Numbered from the stretch's first letter, positions 19,068 through 30,628 are shown. The stretch: DNA of 60,833 bases from Planctomycetaceae bacterium (GCA_002724415.1 PBOU01000129.1:9587-70419); one strand, 5' to 3'. The notes: generated by a model not told the origin, from the sequence alone. Numbers and translations are program-made.

Positions 19068-20105
19068 GTGCTGTTGTGCCTGTTGCTGCCGGTCTCACTG
19101 TCGACGGCGTCTGCCCAATCGAAACCCCGTCCGCCGGCGGTCACGCGTGGCGTGGTCACTCCCGAGGCTGACCGCGCGATCCGTATGGGACTGGCCTTCC
19201 TGGCCTCCCGGCAACATCCAGACGGGTCGTTTGGGACCGGCAAGCAGTTCTCGCACAACGTGGCCGTCACGTCACTCTCGGGGCTGGCTTTCCTGGCCGG
19301 TGGTCACACACCGGGCCGGGGGCGATACGGCAGCCAGGTCAGTCGAACCGTTGACATGCTGATCGAGTCGGCTCGACCCAGCGGCTACATCATCAACGAA
19401 CCCCACGTGTCGCACGGTCCGATGTATGGACACGGCTTTGCCACGCTGTTCCTGTCCGAGGTCCACGGGATGGAGACCCGGACACGGGTCAGGGCGAAGC
19501 TGAGGAATGTGCTGTCTCGATCGGTGGCCTTGATCGTGCGGTCTCAAAATGACGAGGGAGGTTGGCGGTACGAACCGCGAGGTGTGGAGTACGCGGATCT
19601 CTCGGTGACCGTGTGCCAGGTGATGGCGTTGCGTGCCGCGCGAAATGCCGGGATTGGCGTCCGCCGGGAAACCATCGAGAAGTGCACGGGGTTTGTCCGT
19701 CGCTGCCAAAATCCTGATGGCGGCTTCCGCTACATGCCGGCGCGTCGTGAGAGCCTGTTTCCAGTGACGGCGGCGGGACTGGTGGCGCTCTCCAGCGCTG
19801 GCATCTACGACGGGCCCGAGGTCGAACGGGGGTTGGCCTTCTTGTCGCGATTCGCAGCAACACCGGAGGTGGCTTCCCGGTCCCCGGACCACTTTCTCTA
19901 TGGACACTACTACGCCGTCCAGGCCGCCTTCCAGGCCGGTGGTGAGACCTGGGCGCGGTGGTACCCTCTGATCCGTGATCACCTTGTCCGAACCCAGCAA
20001 CCCGGGGGTGGCTGGCGTGATCGAACATGCGACCATTACGGCACGGCAATGGCGTTGTTAATTCTGCAGGCCCCCAACAACTACCTGCCGATCTTCCAGC
20101 GGTGA
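19068..20105 (+). CDS. Secreted prenyltransferase/squalene oxidase repeat (alpha/alpha toroid) protein
   Basis: GTG start with signal peptide MLLCLLLPVSLSTASAQ; repeats FLASRQHPDGSFG, RSQNDEGGWRYEPRGVEYADLSVTVCQVMALRAARNAG, CQNPDGGFRYMPARRESLFPVTAAGLVAL. Confidence 0.8.
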   Translation: MLLCLLLPVSLSTASAQSKPRPPAVTRGVVTPEADRAIRMGLAFLASRQHPDGSFGTGKQFSHNVAVTSLSGLAFLAGGHTPGRGRYGSQVSRTVDMLIESARPSGYIINEPHVSHGPMYGHGFATLFLSEVHGMETRTRVRAKLRNVLSRSVALIVRSQNDEGGWRYEPRGVEYADLSVTVCQVMALRAARNAGIGVRRETIEKCTGFVRRCQNPDGGFRYMPARRESLFPVTAAGLVALSSAGIYDGPEVERGLAFLSRFAATPEVASRSPDHFLYGHYYAVQAAFQAGGETWARWYPLIRDHLVRTQQPGGGWRDRTCDHYGTAMALLILQAPNNYLPIFQR

Positions 20106-20126
20106 CGTGAGAGGCGGGGTGAGAGG

Positions 20127-21371
20127 ATGCACGCATCGGCCAGGATGATCTCGATGGGGATGCTGGCTATCCCGTTGACCCTGGTTGCAGACGCTCAGAT
20201 GGACTCCCGTGACCAGGTCGAGTTGATCGATGGTGAGTCGATCGTGGGCCGTGTCGTGGAGTTCCGTCGCGACGTTGTGCTGGTGGATCGCCGGACCGTT
20301 CCGGTTGAACGGATCGTGAGATGGGACCGGTTCGCGACCGCGCGAAAGGAGGGTGCAGGGCGGGGACACGGAGCCGACGAAGTGTTGTTGGTCGGTGGCG
20401 ATCGCCTGAGGTGTCGGGTGCAGACGATCGACCTGGAGTGCGTGGTGGCTCGCTGGGACCTTCTCGCCTCGCCCACCGTGTTCCGAGTTCCGCTCGAGCA
20501 TGTCCGGGCCGTGATGTTCTCGCCACGAAAGGTCGCTCGGATCGGTCGCAGGCCGAATGTCGATCGTGTTGGGCTGTCGGCCGACGAGTTGTTGTTGCGG
20601 GGAGGTGACCGCCTGGTGGGTGAATTGAAGAGTGTCGGTGCTGACATGGTCGAGCTGACAACTGCCGTGGGGCCGCGGCGGGTGGCGAGAAAGTCGGTGG
20701 CGACATTGCTGGTGAATTCTGATCTGCAGGTGATGGTCCAGCGGCCGAAGCCGCATGTTCGAATCGCGTTTTCTGATGGGTCGCGGTTGACGGCGACCCG
20801 GCCGATCTCCGATGAGAACCGGTTGATCGGACTGGAGTTCCTCGGGATCGAGACGGTCGGAGCGGCCGTCTCCGGCAAGGCGCGTGTGGATGTTCCGCTT
20901 CCGGTGATTCGCAGCGTGCAGTTTTTCGGCGAACGGATCTTGCGGTTGGCCACGAGGACACCCGAACGGGTGGTGCACACGCCGTTCCTGGGCACGGTTC
21001 GGCCACCGGTGATCGATGGTTCGATTGGCGGCGGTCCGCTGGAGGTGGGCGGTCGTTGGTCGGCCAGTGGGCTGGGAATGACCAGTCGGACGCAGATGAC
21101 CTGGCTGCTTGATGGACGTCACCGCTGGTTTTGCTCTCGGGTGGCAATCGACGACACGGCCGGTGCCAGCGGTGACGTGGTGTTCCGGGTGTTGGTGGAT
21201 GGACGAAGGGTGTGGAGCAGTGGCCCAGTTCGAGGTGGTCGGGCACCTCGAAAACTTGGACCCGTCGACCTGTCCGGGGCCAGAAAACTGACGCTGGTGG
21301 TGGACTTTGGTCGTCGGGCCGACGTGGGCGATCACGCGGCGTGGTTGGATCCCAGGCTGGTGGTCGAGTGA
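20127..21371 (+). CDS. Hypothetical secreted protein with NPCBM/NEW2-like C-terminal domain
   Basis: C-terminal DVVFRVLVDGRRVWSSGPVRGG..RKLGPVDLSGARKLTLVVDFGRRADVGDHAAWLDPRLV; N-terminal repeats of 'LxGGDRLxGxxxxx' type. Confidence 0.7.
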   Translation: MHASARMISMGMLAIPLTLVADAQMDSRDQVELIDGESIVGRVVEFRRDVVLVDRRTVPVERIVRWDRFATARKEGAGRGHGADEVLLVGGDRLRCRVQTIDLECVVARWDLLASPTVFRVPLEHVRAVMFSPRKVARIGRRPNVDRVGLSADELLLRGGDRLVGELKSVGADMVELTTAVGPRRVARKSVATLLVNSDLQVMVQRPKPHVRIAFSDGSRLTATRPISDENRLIGLEFLGIETVGAAVSGKARVDVPLPVIRSVQFFGERILRLATRTPERVVHTPFLGTVRPPVIDGSIGGGPLEVGGRWSASGLGMTSRTQMTWLLDGRHRWFCSRVAIDDTAGASGDVVFRVLVDGRRVWSSGPVRGGRAPRKLGPVDLSGARKLTLVVDFGRRADVGDHAAWLDPRLVVE

Positions 21372-21387
21372 GCCGATCGCGAAAGGA

Positions 21388-23823
21388 TCAGCGGTTGCGG
21401 GCGAACAACCGCCGTCGCAATGCGGTGATCTGGCCGAGGTCCTGGAATCGCTGGCGGTGGACGGCGTCCTGGATCATGGCGTAGAGGATCACGTTGACTC
21501 CGATCCGGACCGCGTCACGTGTCACGTAGCCGGGGCAGGCGACCGAGGATTGTCGCTGGAGTGCACAGCTCAGGTCATGCCGGCTGTAGATCACGACATA
21601 GCGTCCGTCGACTCGCAGGCCCTCGAGCATCGGTTCTCCCTCGTGGATTTCCGTGGCCAGTGCCTTGTTTCCGGCTCCGCCGGCGGGAACCACTCGCCGT
21701 TTGACCCTGCGGATGTCGTAGCCCAGTTCAAGGCGGAACATCTCGTGGTCGGCTGGGATCCGTTCGAGTTTTGCGTCGGGATAGAGCTGGCCGATCATCC
21801 GTCGGAAGCTCTTGTCGAACGGCCTGGCACCGCAGATCGCGTCGGCGAACAGCAGGCCACCGTTGTTGAGATAGGTCCTCAACTGCTTGGTTTCGCCAGC
21901 GGAAAAATCGAAGCGGTTGCGGCCGTGCATGAAGACGACCGGGTAACGGAACAGGGCGGGGTCGGTGGCCGGCAGTTCGAGCGTGCGGGTGGAGGCGGTG
22001 CGTGGGAAGCTGCGATTGACGGCCAGAAGCAGGTTCCGGATTGCCAGTGGTGCGTCGTTGTATCCTCCCGCGTGACGCAACTTGGGCACTTTCAAAAGCC
22101 CGCGTGCAACACGGTCCTCGGCACCGCCCTGCTCGGCCAGTTTCTGCTGATCGAGCTTGTTGGGGGGTTCCCGTCCCGTGGCGTAGGCAATCACGTTCAC
22201 GCCGATCTTCATGGCCCGGATGATCATGGTTTTCAGCCCGACCGGCCGGTCCGGCGGATCCTGCTTCATCCACTTGTTCCAGAGGCAGGAGAGATCTTCG
22301 GGAGTGAAGATGATCACGGTGCGGCAGCCGAAATCGACTCCGTAGAGCTTGACGCTCTCGGGATCGGTGAACAGGTACTCGCTGCGATAGACGGGGTGAT
22401 TGGGTGACAGTGGTTTCAAGCGGGCCTCGCCGCCGGGATAGAGTTTCTTGACGAGTTCAAACATCCCGTCGTGGAAGCCGGCCCCCTGGCAACAGTTGAC
22501 GGCGAACAGGAAACCGCCCTGGTCGAGATACTTTCGGAGAATGCCGATCTGCTGGCCGTCGAGTTGTGGGACGTCCCGACCGGACATCATCTGCACCGAA
22601 CCCTGCAACAGGCTGCGGACTCCCTCGGGGCCCTGTAGCCGGTTGATGTCGACCACCTGCCAGGTCATCAACTTGGGCCACTTGGGGAGCCCGGTGATGT
22701 GTTCAACGAGGTTTCGGGCGTCGTCACGGTGCTGGTTCCAGTCCGCGTTTTTCCCGAATTGCAGCTTGTTGACCAGGACGGGTGCCAGTCCCTTGGAGAG
22801 GAACAGCAGCCCGAAGCTGGTGGCGATCACCTCGTCACTCTCGATCCCGGCCGAACTCCAGCTGCCGTTTCGCTGGTTCTGACCGTTGATCAGGTAGTGT
22901 GCTCCTTCGCGGTACCAGTCGTGGTTGCCGAAAAATCGCCGTCCGGAGAGGCGTCCGGCTCGTTCCATGCCATAGAGGTAATAGAACAGCCAGCTGCGGC
23001 CACCGGGGTTGGAGCCGACTGAGAAGTGCCGTCCCATCCAGGCCAGGGCCCGATCCAACTGCTGGTCCTCGGTGACCGGTTCACAGCAACGAGGTTGTCC
23101 GTTGGCGAGAAGGTCTTTTTCGTCACGGAGCATGCCACTGGTGATCTGCAATGTGGCGATGCCAGCCACGGTCATGCTGCCACTGCTGCCCAGGGCACCT
23201 CGTTCGCGATTGTAGGACCAGCCCCCGTCTCCGTTCTGGGCCCCGAGCCAGTGAGCGCGTGTTCTTTGCCAGACTCGACGGTCAACCAGTGCGCCGGCGT
23301 GAGCGGCATCGCGAAGACCGAGAATGGCGAACTGTCCGTTGCTTCGATCGCCACCACCACCGGGACCCTGGAAGGAATATCCCCACAGTCCGGAATTGGG
23401 GCCCACCGAGATCTGTCCCTTCTGGAGTTGGTCGGCGAGAGTCTGGATGCGACCCCGGTCTCGGCGACCATCCTTGGCGGTGGCCAGGGCGCTGATTTTC
23501 AGGGAAATCTCGTAGGTCTCGGTTGGCTCGGCGTCCGGTCCTCTCAGGTACTCCAACGCCCGCTTGATGGGTTCGTCCTCGATGGTCATCCCCGAGTTCA
23601 GCAGTGCCAGCAGCACGAGGCTGGTGACCCCGACATCGTTCTGGCGGCGGACTCGAGAGGACCATTTGCCGTCGGCTGCCTGGAGTCCCAGCAGGAATTT
23701 CTGGGACCTCCCGATGGACTGCAGTACCGATTCGGCCGTCAGATCCGCCGCGGTGGCCGGTGACGGGTGCCAGGCGAGCGAAATGATCAGCAGGATAACT
23801 GGGATCGACGGCAGTCTCGGCAT
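21388..23823 (-). CDS. DUF4159 domain-containing protein with N-terminal terpenoid-cyclase-like repeat domain
   Basis: N-terminus MPRLPSIPVILLIISLAWHPSPATAADLTAESVLQSIGRSQKFLLGLQAADGKWSS; C-terminus FRYPVVFMHGRNRFDFSAGETKQLRTYLNNGGLLFADAICGARPFDKSFRRMIGQLYPDAKLERIPADHEMF (DUF4159). Confidence 0.88.
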   Translation of the reverse strand: MPRLPSIPVILLIISLAWHPSPATAADLTAESVLQSIGRSQKFLLGLQAADGKWSSRVRRQNDVGVTSLVLLALLNSGMTIEDEPIKRALEYLRGPDAEPTETYEISLKISALATAKDGRRDRGRIQTLADQLQKGQISVGPNSGLWGYSFQGPGGGGDRSNGQFAILGLRDAAHAGALVDRRVWQRTRAHWLGAQNGDGGWSYNRERGALGSSGSMTVAGIATLQITSGMLRDEKDLLANGQPRCCEPVTEDQQLDRALAWMGRHFSVGSNPGGRSWLFYYLYGMERAGRLSGRRFFGNHDWYREGAHYLINGQNQRNGSWSSAGIESDEVIATSFGLLFLSKGLAPVLVNKLQFGKNADWNQHRDDARNLVEHITGLPKWPKLMTWQVVDINRLQGPEGVRSLLQGSVQMMSGRDVPQLDGQQIGILRKYLDQGGFLFAVNCCQGAGFHDGMFELVKKLYPGGEARLKPLSPNHPVYRSEYLFTDPESVKLYGVDFGCRTVIIFTPEDLSCLWNKWMKQDPPDRPVGLKTMIIRAMKIGVNVIAYATGREPPNKLDQQKLAEQGGAEDRVARGLLKVPKLRHAGGYNDAPLAIRNLLLAVNRSFPRTASTRTLELPATDPALFRYPVVFMHGRNRFDFSAGETKQLRTYLNNGGLLFADAICGARPFDKSFRRMIGQLYPDAKLERIPADHEMFRLELGYDIRRVKRRVVPAGGAGNKALATEIHEGEPMLEGLRVDGRYVVIYSRHDLSCALQRQSSVACPGYVTRDAVRIGVNVILYAMIQDAVHRQRFQDLGQITALRRRLFARNR

Positions 23824-23974
23824 GTCCTCGATTGACTCTCCGCGGGGATGGTGTCCATGATGTCCCGGCATGGGCGTCCCCATCTTCTGGTGCCCTCGCT
23901 TTGCGGTCAACACGGGTCGCCCCCGTCAACGGTTCTCTCCTGGATTCGACTCTTTTCAACCAGCCACTTGTTCC

Positions 23975-24988
<1,014 letters not shown>

Positions 24989-25020
24989 TTCCTCTTTCCT
25001 GGCTCTTTCCCCAACTGCTC

Positions 25021-25917
25021 ATGCCCGCGATCGAAGAGTATCTCAAGCCAGAAGTCGTTCGCACCGTGGCGCGGTTGGATCTCCGGGCGCGGTTTATCGT
25101 CGAGGGATTTCTGAGCGGGTTGCACACCAGCCCATTCCAGGGGTTTTCCGTTGAGTTCAGTGAACACCGGAGGTACGCCCAGGGCGACGATCCCAAGCTG
25201 ATTGACTGGCTGGTTTACGCCAAGACGGATCGTTTCTACGTCAAGGAGTACCAGGCCGAGACCAACATCACCGGTTACCTCGTCATGGATCTCTCCGAGA
25301 GCATGGGCTACACCCACAGGCAGGAGTTGACCAAGTTCGACTACTGCATTTGCCTGGCCGCCGCGCTGGGATACCTGATGATTCATCAACAGGATCCGGT
25401 GGGGCTGATCACCTTTGACGAGGGCATCCGGGCCAGCCTGCCAGCCCGCAGCAAACGGACGCAGTTGGCCAACGTGCTGGCGATGCTGGCGGGGGCGAAA
25501 CCGCAGGGATTGACTGAAATCGGGGAGAACCTGGCGCGGATTGCGGCGATGATCCGCCAACGGAGCCTGTTGATGATCTTCAGCGACCTGTTGACGGATC
25601 CCGACTCGGTGATCCGCGGCCTGCAACAACTTCGGCACGCCGGTCACGACGTGATCGTGTTCCACGTGCTTGACGAGGCCGAGGCGACGTTTCCGTTTCG
25701 GGGAATGGTTGACCTGAAGGACCCCGAGAGTGGCGAATCGCTGGTGCTCGACGCGGAGGGCATCCGGGGAGATTACCTGGAGACGCTTGAGGCGATGTGT
25801 GACCGTTACGAGAAGGAATGCCACTCGATAGGAGCCGACTACGTGCGGTTGGACACGAGCATGCGGTTCGATCGCGCATTGGTCGGGTACCTGTCGCAAC
25901 GCAGAGCGAGGTTCTAG
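25021..25917 (+). CDS. DUF58 domain-containing protein
   Basis: LDLRARFIVEGFLSGLHTSPFQGFSVEFSEHRRYAQGDDPKLIDWLVYAKTDRFYVKEYQAETN. Confidence 0.95.
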   Translation: MPAIEEYLKPEVVRTVARLDLRARFIVEGFLSGLHTSPFQGFSVEFSEHRRYAQGDDPKLIDWLVYAKTDRFYVKEYQAETNITGYLVMDLSESMGYTHRQELTKFDYCICLAAALGYLMIHQQDPVGLITFDEGIRASLPARSKRTQLANVLAMLAGAKPQGLTEIGENLARIAAMIRQRSLLMIFSDLLTDPDSVIRGLQQLRHAGHDVIVFHVLDEAEATFPFRGMVDLKDPESGESLVLDAEGIRGDYLETLEAMCDRYEKECHSIGADYVRLDTSMRFDRALVGYLSQRRARF

Positions 25918-26195
25918 GGGCATTTTTCGTGACCCGGGAGCTTCAGCAATCGCCATGATCGTCACGACCGTTGCGACACCCTCGTCGAGGTGACAGCAGA
26001 TCGTCAGCGGCTTCTTGCACGCCCCCCGAGTGGCTCGTAGAGTTCAGAGCGGTCCCGCCGCGTTGGTGCGCCGCAGTGAGAATCTCTCCAACAGTTGTGC
26101 CGTTCGCTGCGTAGTCGCAGTCGAGGACCGGTGCCTCTGGCGTGGTGGGTTTCCTCGATCCACGAATCACTTCCCTCCCACCGCGGACACCTGCG

Positions 26196-27185
26196 ATGGA
26201 TACCAACGAAGCAGCCAACCAAGACATGCAACCCGAGCCCGCGGCCGAGCCTGCGGCCGAGCCTGCGGCCTCGAAAGAACCCGTCATCAAGATACGCAAC
26301 CTGTCGAAGATCTATCGAGACTTCTGGGGGCGTCCCAAGGTCCAGGCCCTCAAGTCGCTCTCGCTCGATGTTCAACCGGGTGAGATTTTCGGTTTGCTGG
26401 GTCCGAATGGGTCTGGCAAGACGACGACAATGAAGCTGCTGTTGGGGCTGTTGTTCCCCTCGGCTGGTGAGATCACGATCCTGGGCGAGACGGCGACCAA
26501 CGTCGAAAAGAACGAGCGGATCGGGTACCTGCCCGAAGAATCCTACCTCTACCGTTTTCTCAATGCCGTAGAGACGCTGGACTTCTACGGTCGGCTGTTC
26601 AACATCAGCAAGGCCGAGCGTCGCGAACGGGTGGCTCACTACATTGACCTGGTGGGACTCTCACACGCCAAGCACCGCCAGTTGAAAGAGTACTCCAAGG
26701 GAATGACCCGGCGGATCGGGTTGGCCCAGGCTCTGATCAACGATCCGGATCTGGTGCTTCTGGACGAGCCGACCACCGGCCTGGATCCCCTGGGGACCCG
26801 TGACATGAAGGACCTGATCCTGAAGTTGCGTGACGAAGGGAAGACGGTCGTGATGTGCAGTCACCTGCTGGCCGACGTGCAGGACGTGTGCGATCGGATC
26901 GCGATTCTCTACGAGGGTGAACTCAAGCAACTGGGTCGGGTCGAGGATCTGCTGACCGAGCAGGGACGGACCCAGTTGATGACCTCGAAACTTGACGACA
27001 CGGCGATTGCTGAAATCCAGGAGGTGATCCAGCGTCATGGGGCCAGCATCGAGTCGTTGGATCATCCCACCAGCACGCTTGAGGAATTGTTCCTGAGGAC
27101 AGTGGAGGAGAGTCGCGAGCGTCCCGGGCGGCGGTTTGTTGCCGAGGATGCCGTCGCGTCAGACGCGGGTACGGAGTCCGAGTGA
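26196..27185 (+). CDS. ABC transporter ATP-binding protein
   Basis: [21 protein letters not shown] Walker [35 protein letters not shown] signature/Walker B. N-terminal AEPAAEPAA repeat. Confidence 0.95.
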   Translation: MDTNEAANQDMQPEPAAEPAAEPAASKEPVIKIRNLSKIYRDFWGRPKVQALKSLSLDVQPGEIFGLLGPNGSGKTTTMKLLLGLLFPSAGEITILGETATNVEKNERIGYLPEESYLYRFLNAVETLDFYGRLFNISKAERRERVAHYIDLVGLSHAKHRQLKEYSKGMTRRIGLAQALINDPDLVLLDEPTTGLDPLGTRDMKDLILKLRDEGKTVVMCSHLLADVQDVCDRIAILYEGELKQLGRVEDLLTEQGRTQLMTSKLDDTAIAEIQEVIQRHGASIESLDHPTSTLEELFLRTVEESRERPGRRFVAEDAVASDAGTESE

Positions 27186-27236
27186 TCCCAGGTGGTGCCG
27201 CGGTTCAGATGACCGTGAATTGTCAGTGAGTTCCTG

Positions 27237-29246
27237 ATGTCGATTGAAACTCAACCGTTTGAATTCTTGGATGCCATCCAGCACTGGGGGAAGGCGGTCA
27301 CCGCTTTCCTGGTGCTGGTGATCATCGCCGCATGCGGCCTGAGCCTGCTGACGCATGGCAAAAAGGGGCCGGTGATGGTCCTCCGCTGGATTCCGAGGTT
27401 CTTTGCCGATCTGCTCCAACTCTCGCCACGGCGAGTGTACGCGATCGCCCAGTTGACCTTCCGCGAAGCGATCCGCCGCAAGGCTCTCGTGGTTTTCGGA
27501 ATGTTCGCCCTGCTGTTCATGTTTGGCAGTTGGTTCATGGACAATCCGAACGAGCGAATGGACCTGCAGGTGAAGAACTACATCAGCTTCGTGCTGACGG
27601 CGATCACCTGGTTGTTGTTGCCGGTGGTGTTGCTGATCTCGTGCTGGGGTTTGCCAGAGGACATTCGCAACCGGTCATTGCACACGGTGGTGACCAAGCC
27701 GGCCCGCAAGACGGAGATCGTGATCGGGCGGATGCTGGGGTTCTCGTCGTTGATGACAATCCTGGTGGTGGTCATGGGTGCGACCGGTTACATCTGGATC
27801 GACCGCGAGGTGGCTCACAACCTGACGGTCTATTCCCAGTCCTTTGAAAGGGATGGCCAGGAGACGCTGGTCGAATACGTGGAGGGGAACGAGGGTGTCA
27901 CGGTGCGGGTGACCGCCGGGGAGAACCCGACCACGGTGACGACAGCCCCGACTCGACAGGCGCTGAGACAGGACAATCCCGACCTGTTCAACTTGACCGA
28001 GTTGGCTCGGGTCGCCGCGCTCAAGAGGCACCTGGTCGCCAAGCGACCGGTGTTGGGCACGCTCAGTTTCAAGGGGGCTGACGGCAGTCCGACCGAGTTG
28101 GGAGTGAACACCGGAGACATCTGGGAATACCGGACGTACATCGCCGGCGGCACCCAGTGGCGAGCGATCTGGGACTTCGAGAACATCACCGAGGAGGTCA
28201 TCAGTCGGGCCAAGGGGCTGAGACTGGAGAGCAGTTTCGAAGCGTTTCGGACCCACAAGGGTGACAATATCCAGGCGAGCCTCTTGCTGCAGTACACCCT
28301 GGTCAAGATAGATCGCAGTGTGTTCCGTGATTCGAACGACCGGCCCGTGTCGGCCGCGGTTGTGCGAAAGACAGGCGAGAACAGTTTTGAGGCCACGGTT
28401 GATGGGCAGGTCATGCCGGTGACCCCGGTGCCGGTGTCGGCCCATGAACTCATGGTCAAGGGCAACACCTACGTGCTGGTCGATGATCCGGACGTGGTGG
28501 TGCGGGTGATCTCGAAGGCCAGCGTGCCGTTGCCGAGTTTCAATATCAGCGAGTTTGGCGAGAACGTCACGTTGATCCCGTCACAGATCGATTACTACGA
28601 CCAGAACAGCGGGGAGCGGCGTCAACTGGACCTGATCAAAGATCTCGTCAATGACCGGCAGGAACTGCGTGTCGAGGTCGCTTGCCTGGATTCCGGCCAG
28701 TATCTCGGCATGGCTCAACGTGACCTGTTCGTGCAGCTTCCCAGCAACAGTTTCGCGATCGGATACGCCAAGGCCATCTGTGGGATCTGGTTGATGCTGG
28801 GCCTGATCGTTGTGATTGGAGTGACCTCCAGTTGCTTCCTCAAGGGCCCCGTTTCCTCCCTGTTGACCCTGGTGATGTTGCTGGTCGGGCAGGGGTTCAA
28901 GGCGTTTCTGGAGAAAATCGTCGAGGGGGATGTTGAGGGTGGGGGACCGATCGAATCGGTGATCCGGATCATTCGTCAGATCAACCTCACCGACGATTTG
29001 CCGGAAACCACGTTCTACAGCACCGTCAAGTCGATCGACAGTTTCCTCAACGAGGGCCTTTTCATCGTTGAGAACATTGTGCCCGATTTCCGCAGTTTCC
29101 AGATGGACAGCTATATTGCTAATGGTTTTGATGTTCCCTGGTCCCAGGCGTTGGCTCCCTCGATCGGTGTCGCCCTGGCGTACCTGGTCCCGTGTCTGAT
29201 CATCGCCTACTACAGCCTTTCGCTGAGGGAGCTCGAACACAAATGA
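27237..29246 (+). CDS. ABC-2 type transporter permease with large extracytoplasmic insert
   Basis: Downstream of ATPase; AQLTFREAIRRKALVVFGMFALLFMFGSWFM, LLLPVVLLISCWGLPEDIRNRSLHTVVTKPARKTEIVIGRMLGF; C-terminal TM segments. Confidence 0.85.
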   Translation: MSIETQPFEFLDAIQHWGKAVTAFLVLVIIAACGLSLLTHGKKGPVMVLRWIPRFFADLLQLSPRRVYAIAQLTFREAIRRKALVVFGMFALLFMFGSWFMDNPNERMDLQVKNYISFVLTAITWLLLPVVLLISCWGLPEDIRNRSLHTVVTKPARKTEIVIGRMLGFSSLMTILVVVMGATGYIWIDREVAHNLTVYSQSFERDGQETLVEYVEGNEGVTVRVTAGENPTTVTTAPTRQALRQDNPDLFNLTELARVAALKRHLVAKRPVLGTLSFKGADGSPTELGVNTGDIWEYRTYIAGGTQWRAIWDFENITEEVISRAKGLRLESSFEAFRTHKGDNIQASLLLQYTLVKIDRSVFRDSNDRPVSAAVVRKTGENSFEATVDGQVMPVTPVPVSAHELMVKGNTYVLVDDPDVVVRVISKASVPLPSFNISEFGENVTLIPSQIDYYDQNSGERRQLDLIKDLVNDRQELRVEVACLDSGQYLGMAQRDLFVQLPSNSFAIGYAKAICGIWLMLGLIVVIGVTSSCFLKGPVSSLLTLVMLLVGQGFKAFLEKIVEGDVEGGGPIESVIRIIRQINLTDDLPETTFYSTVKSIDSFLNEGLFIVENIVPDFRSFQMDSYIANGFDVPWSQALAPSIGVALAYLVPCLIIAYYSLSLRELEHK

Positions 29247-30628
29247 GCCGACTCTCATCGCGGCAACGCAAGCTTGTTTACTTTGTCGCCATCCTGCTGC
29301 TTTTGATCCCGATCTTCATTCTCGGTCGACCGTCCAGTCGTGACAGCCGGGGTGGGGTCCTGGCGGAATTGCGTCGACCGCAGGGCCAGGAACTGGGTCT
29401 CTCGGAACACAACCTCGGTCGTGTCGATCCCACCAGCGCGGCGATGAACCTGGTGCTGCTGGGGATGCGGGGCGTCGCTGTCAACCTGCTGTGGATGGAT
29501 TACATCGAACAGCAGAAGACGAAGAACTGGGCCCAGGTGCGATCGACGACCGAGTCGATCACCATGCTGCAGCCTCACTATTTGCAGATCTGGAGGTACC
29601 ACGGCTGGAACCTGGCCTACAACGTCGCGGCCGAATGGGATGATGTGCGCGATCGCTATTACTGGATCAAGGAGGGCGCGAAGTTCATCAACAACGGGAC
29701 CGAGTACAACCAGTTTTCACCCGAACTGAACTTCGAGATCGGACGGATTCTTGGACAGAAGATCGGCGTTGCTGACGAGTGGCGTGTTTACCGCAAGTAC
29801 TTCAATCCCGAGGGTCGACAGTTCGAGAACGTGCCGGAAGACGAAAAAGGTGATCCCGATCCACGCTACCGCGGCGGGTTTGACCCGGTGTTGAACCCCG
29901 ATCGGGTCGACAACTTTCTCGCCGCTCGCAAGTTCTACCAGATCGCCAACGAACTCGAGGCACGTGGATTCCAGCAGCACCTGATGATGCGTCACATCTT
30001 TCGGCAGTATCCCTATCGCTGCCGCCTGGACAACAACGGTGTGCTCAACCGAGAAGGTTATTTCGGTGACTACGTGATCAACCAGTGGGGCCAGGCCCAG
30101 AAGGACTGGACGGACGGTTACGGCCAGGAACTGTTCGACACCGGAGAAGGGTTCAGCGTCAATCTCGAGTTGCCCAGCGAAGTTCACTACTCGCGGTTGG
30201 CCCGTTCGCAGGGAGTCGAGGTGGGCCAGATCCGGCGAATGGTTCGCAGTTTTCAGAATGTGGTCAACTATCGCTACTGGCGGACCCGGACGCTCTCGGA
30301 ATCCGAACCCAAGACGGCCGAGGCACACCAGAAGCTCTTCGAGGGCGAGGAGTTGTTCAAGACGAACGAACTGACACAGGCCCGAAAATTACTGGTCGAA
30401 GGGCTTGATCGACTCGACGAGGTGCTGAGCCGGTACGAGGATTTGATCACCGAGGACCTCACCGTCGAGGAGGCTTTGTGGGGGCTGCTGCTGGTCAAGA
30501 AGATCGACGAACTGCTGGAACGACCTCCTGCCGACGACTTGCCGTTATCGGGACTGTGGAATCGTCACCTCAATGACAAGGTGCCGACGATGCAATTCAA
30601 TTTCAACAGGCGATTCGGTGGCTTGTAG
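29243..30628 (+). CDS. Hypothetical single-TM protein translationally coupled to the ABC permease
   Basis: ATGA overlap with upstream stop; N-terminal TM KLVYFVAILLLLIPIFIL; no family recognised. Confidence 0.7.
   Translation: MSRLSSRQRKLVYFVAILLLLIPIFILGRPSSRDSRGGVLAELRRPQGQELGLSEHNLGRVDPTSAAMNLVLLGMRGVAVNLLWMDYIEQQKTKNWAQVRSTTESITMLQPHYLQIWRYHGWNLAYNVAAEWDDVRDRYYWIKEGAKFINNGTEYNQFSPELNFEIGRILGQKIGVADEWRVYRKYFNPEGRQFENVPEDEKGDPDPRYRGGFDPVLNPDRVDNFLAARKFYQIANELEARGFQQHLMMRHIFRQYPYRCRLDNNGVLNREGYFGDYVINQWGQAQKDWTDGYGQELFDTGEGFSVNLELPSEVHYSRLARSQGVEVGQIRRMVRSFQNVVNYRYWRTRTLSESEPKTAEAHQKLFEGEELFKTNELTQARKLLVEGLDRLDEVLSRYEDLITEDLTVEEALWGLLLVKKIDELLERPPADDLPLSGLWNRHLNDKVPTMQFNFNRRFGGL

Noticed and set aside
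25918-26195. 278-nt intergenic gap as possible ncRNA or riboswitch
   Set aside because: No recognisable conserved structure or motif by eye; needs Rfam/Infernal.
26223-26275. Short tandem repeat giving AEPAAEPAA at the ABC ATPase N-terminus
   Set aside because: Only about three 12-bp units encoding a flexible linker; not a repeat array.
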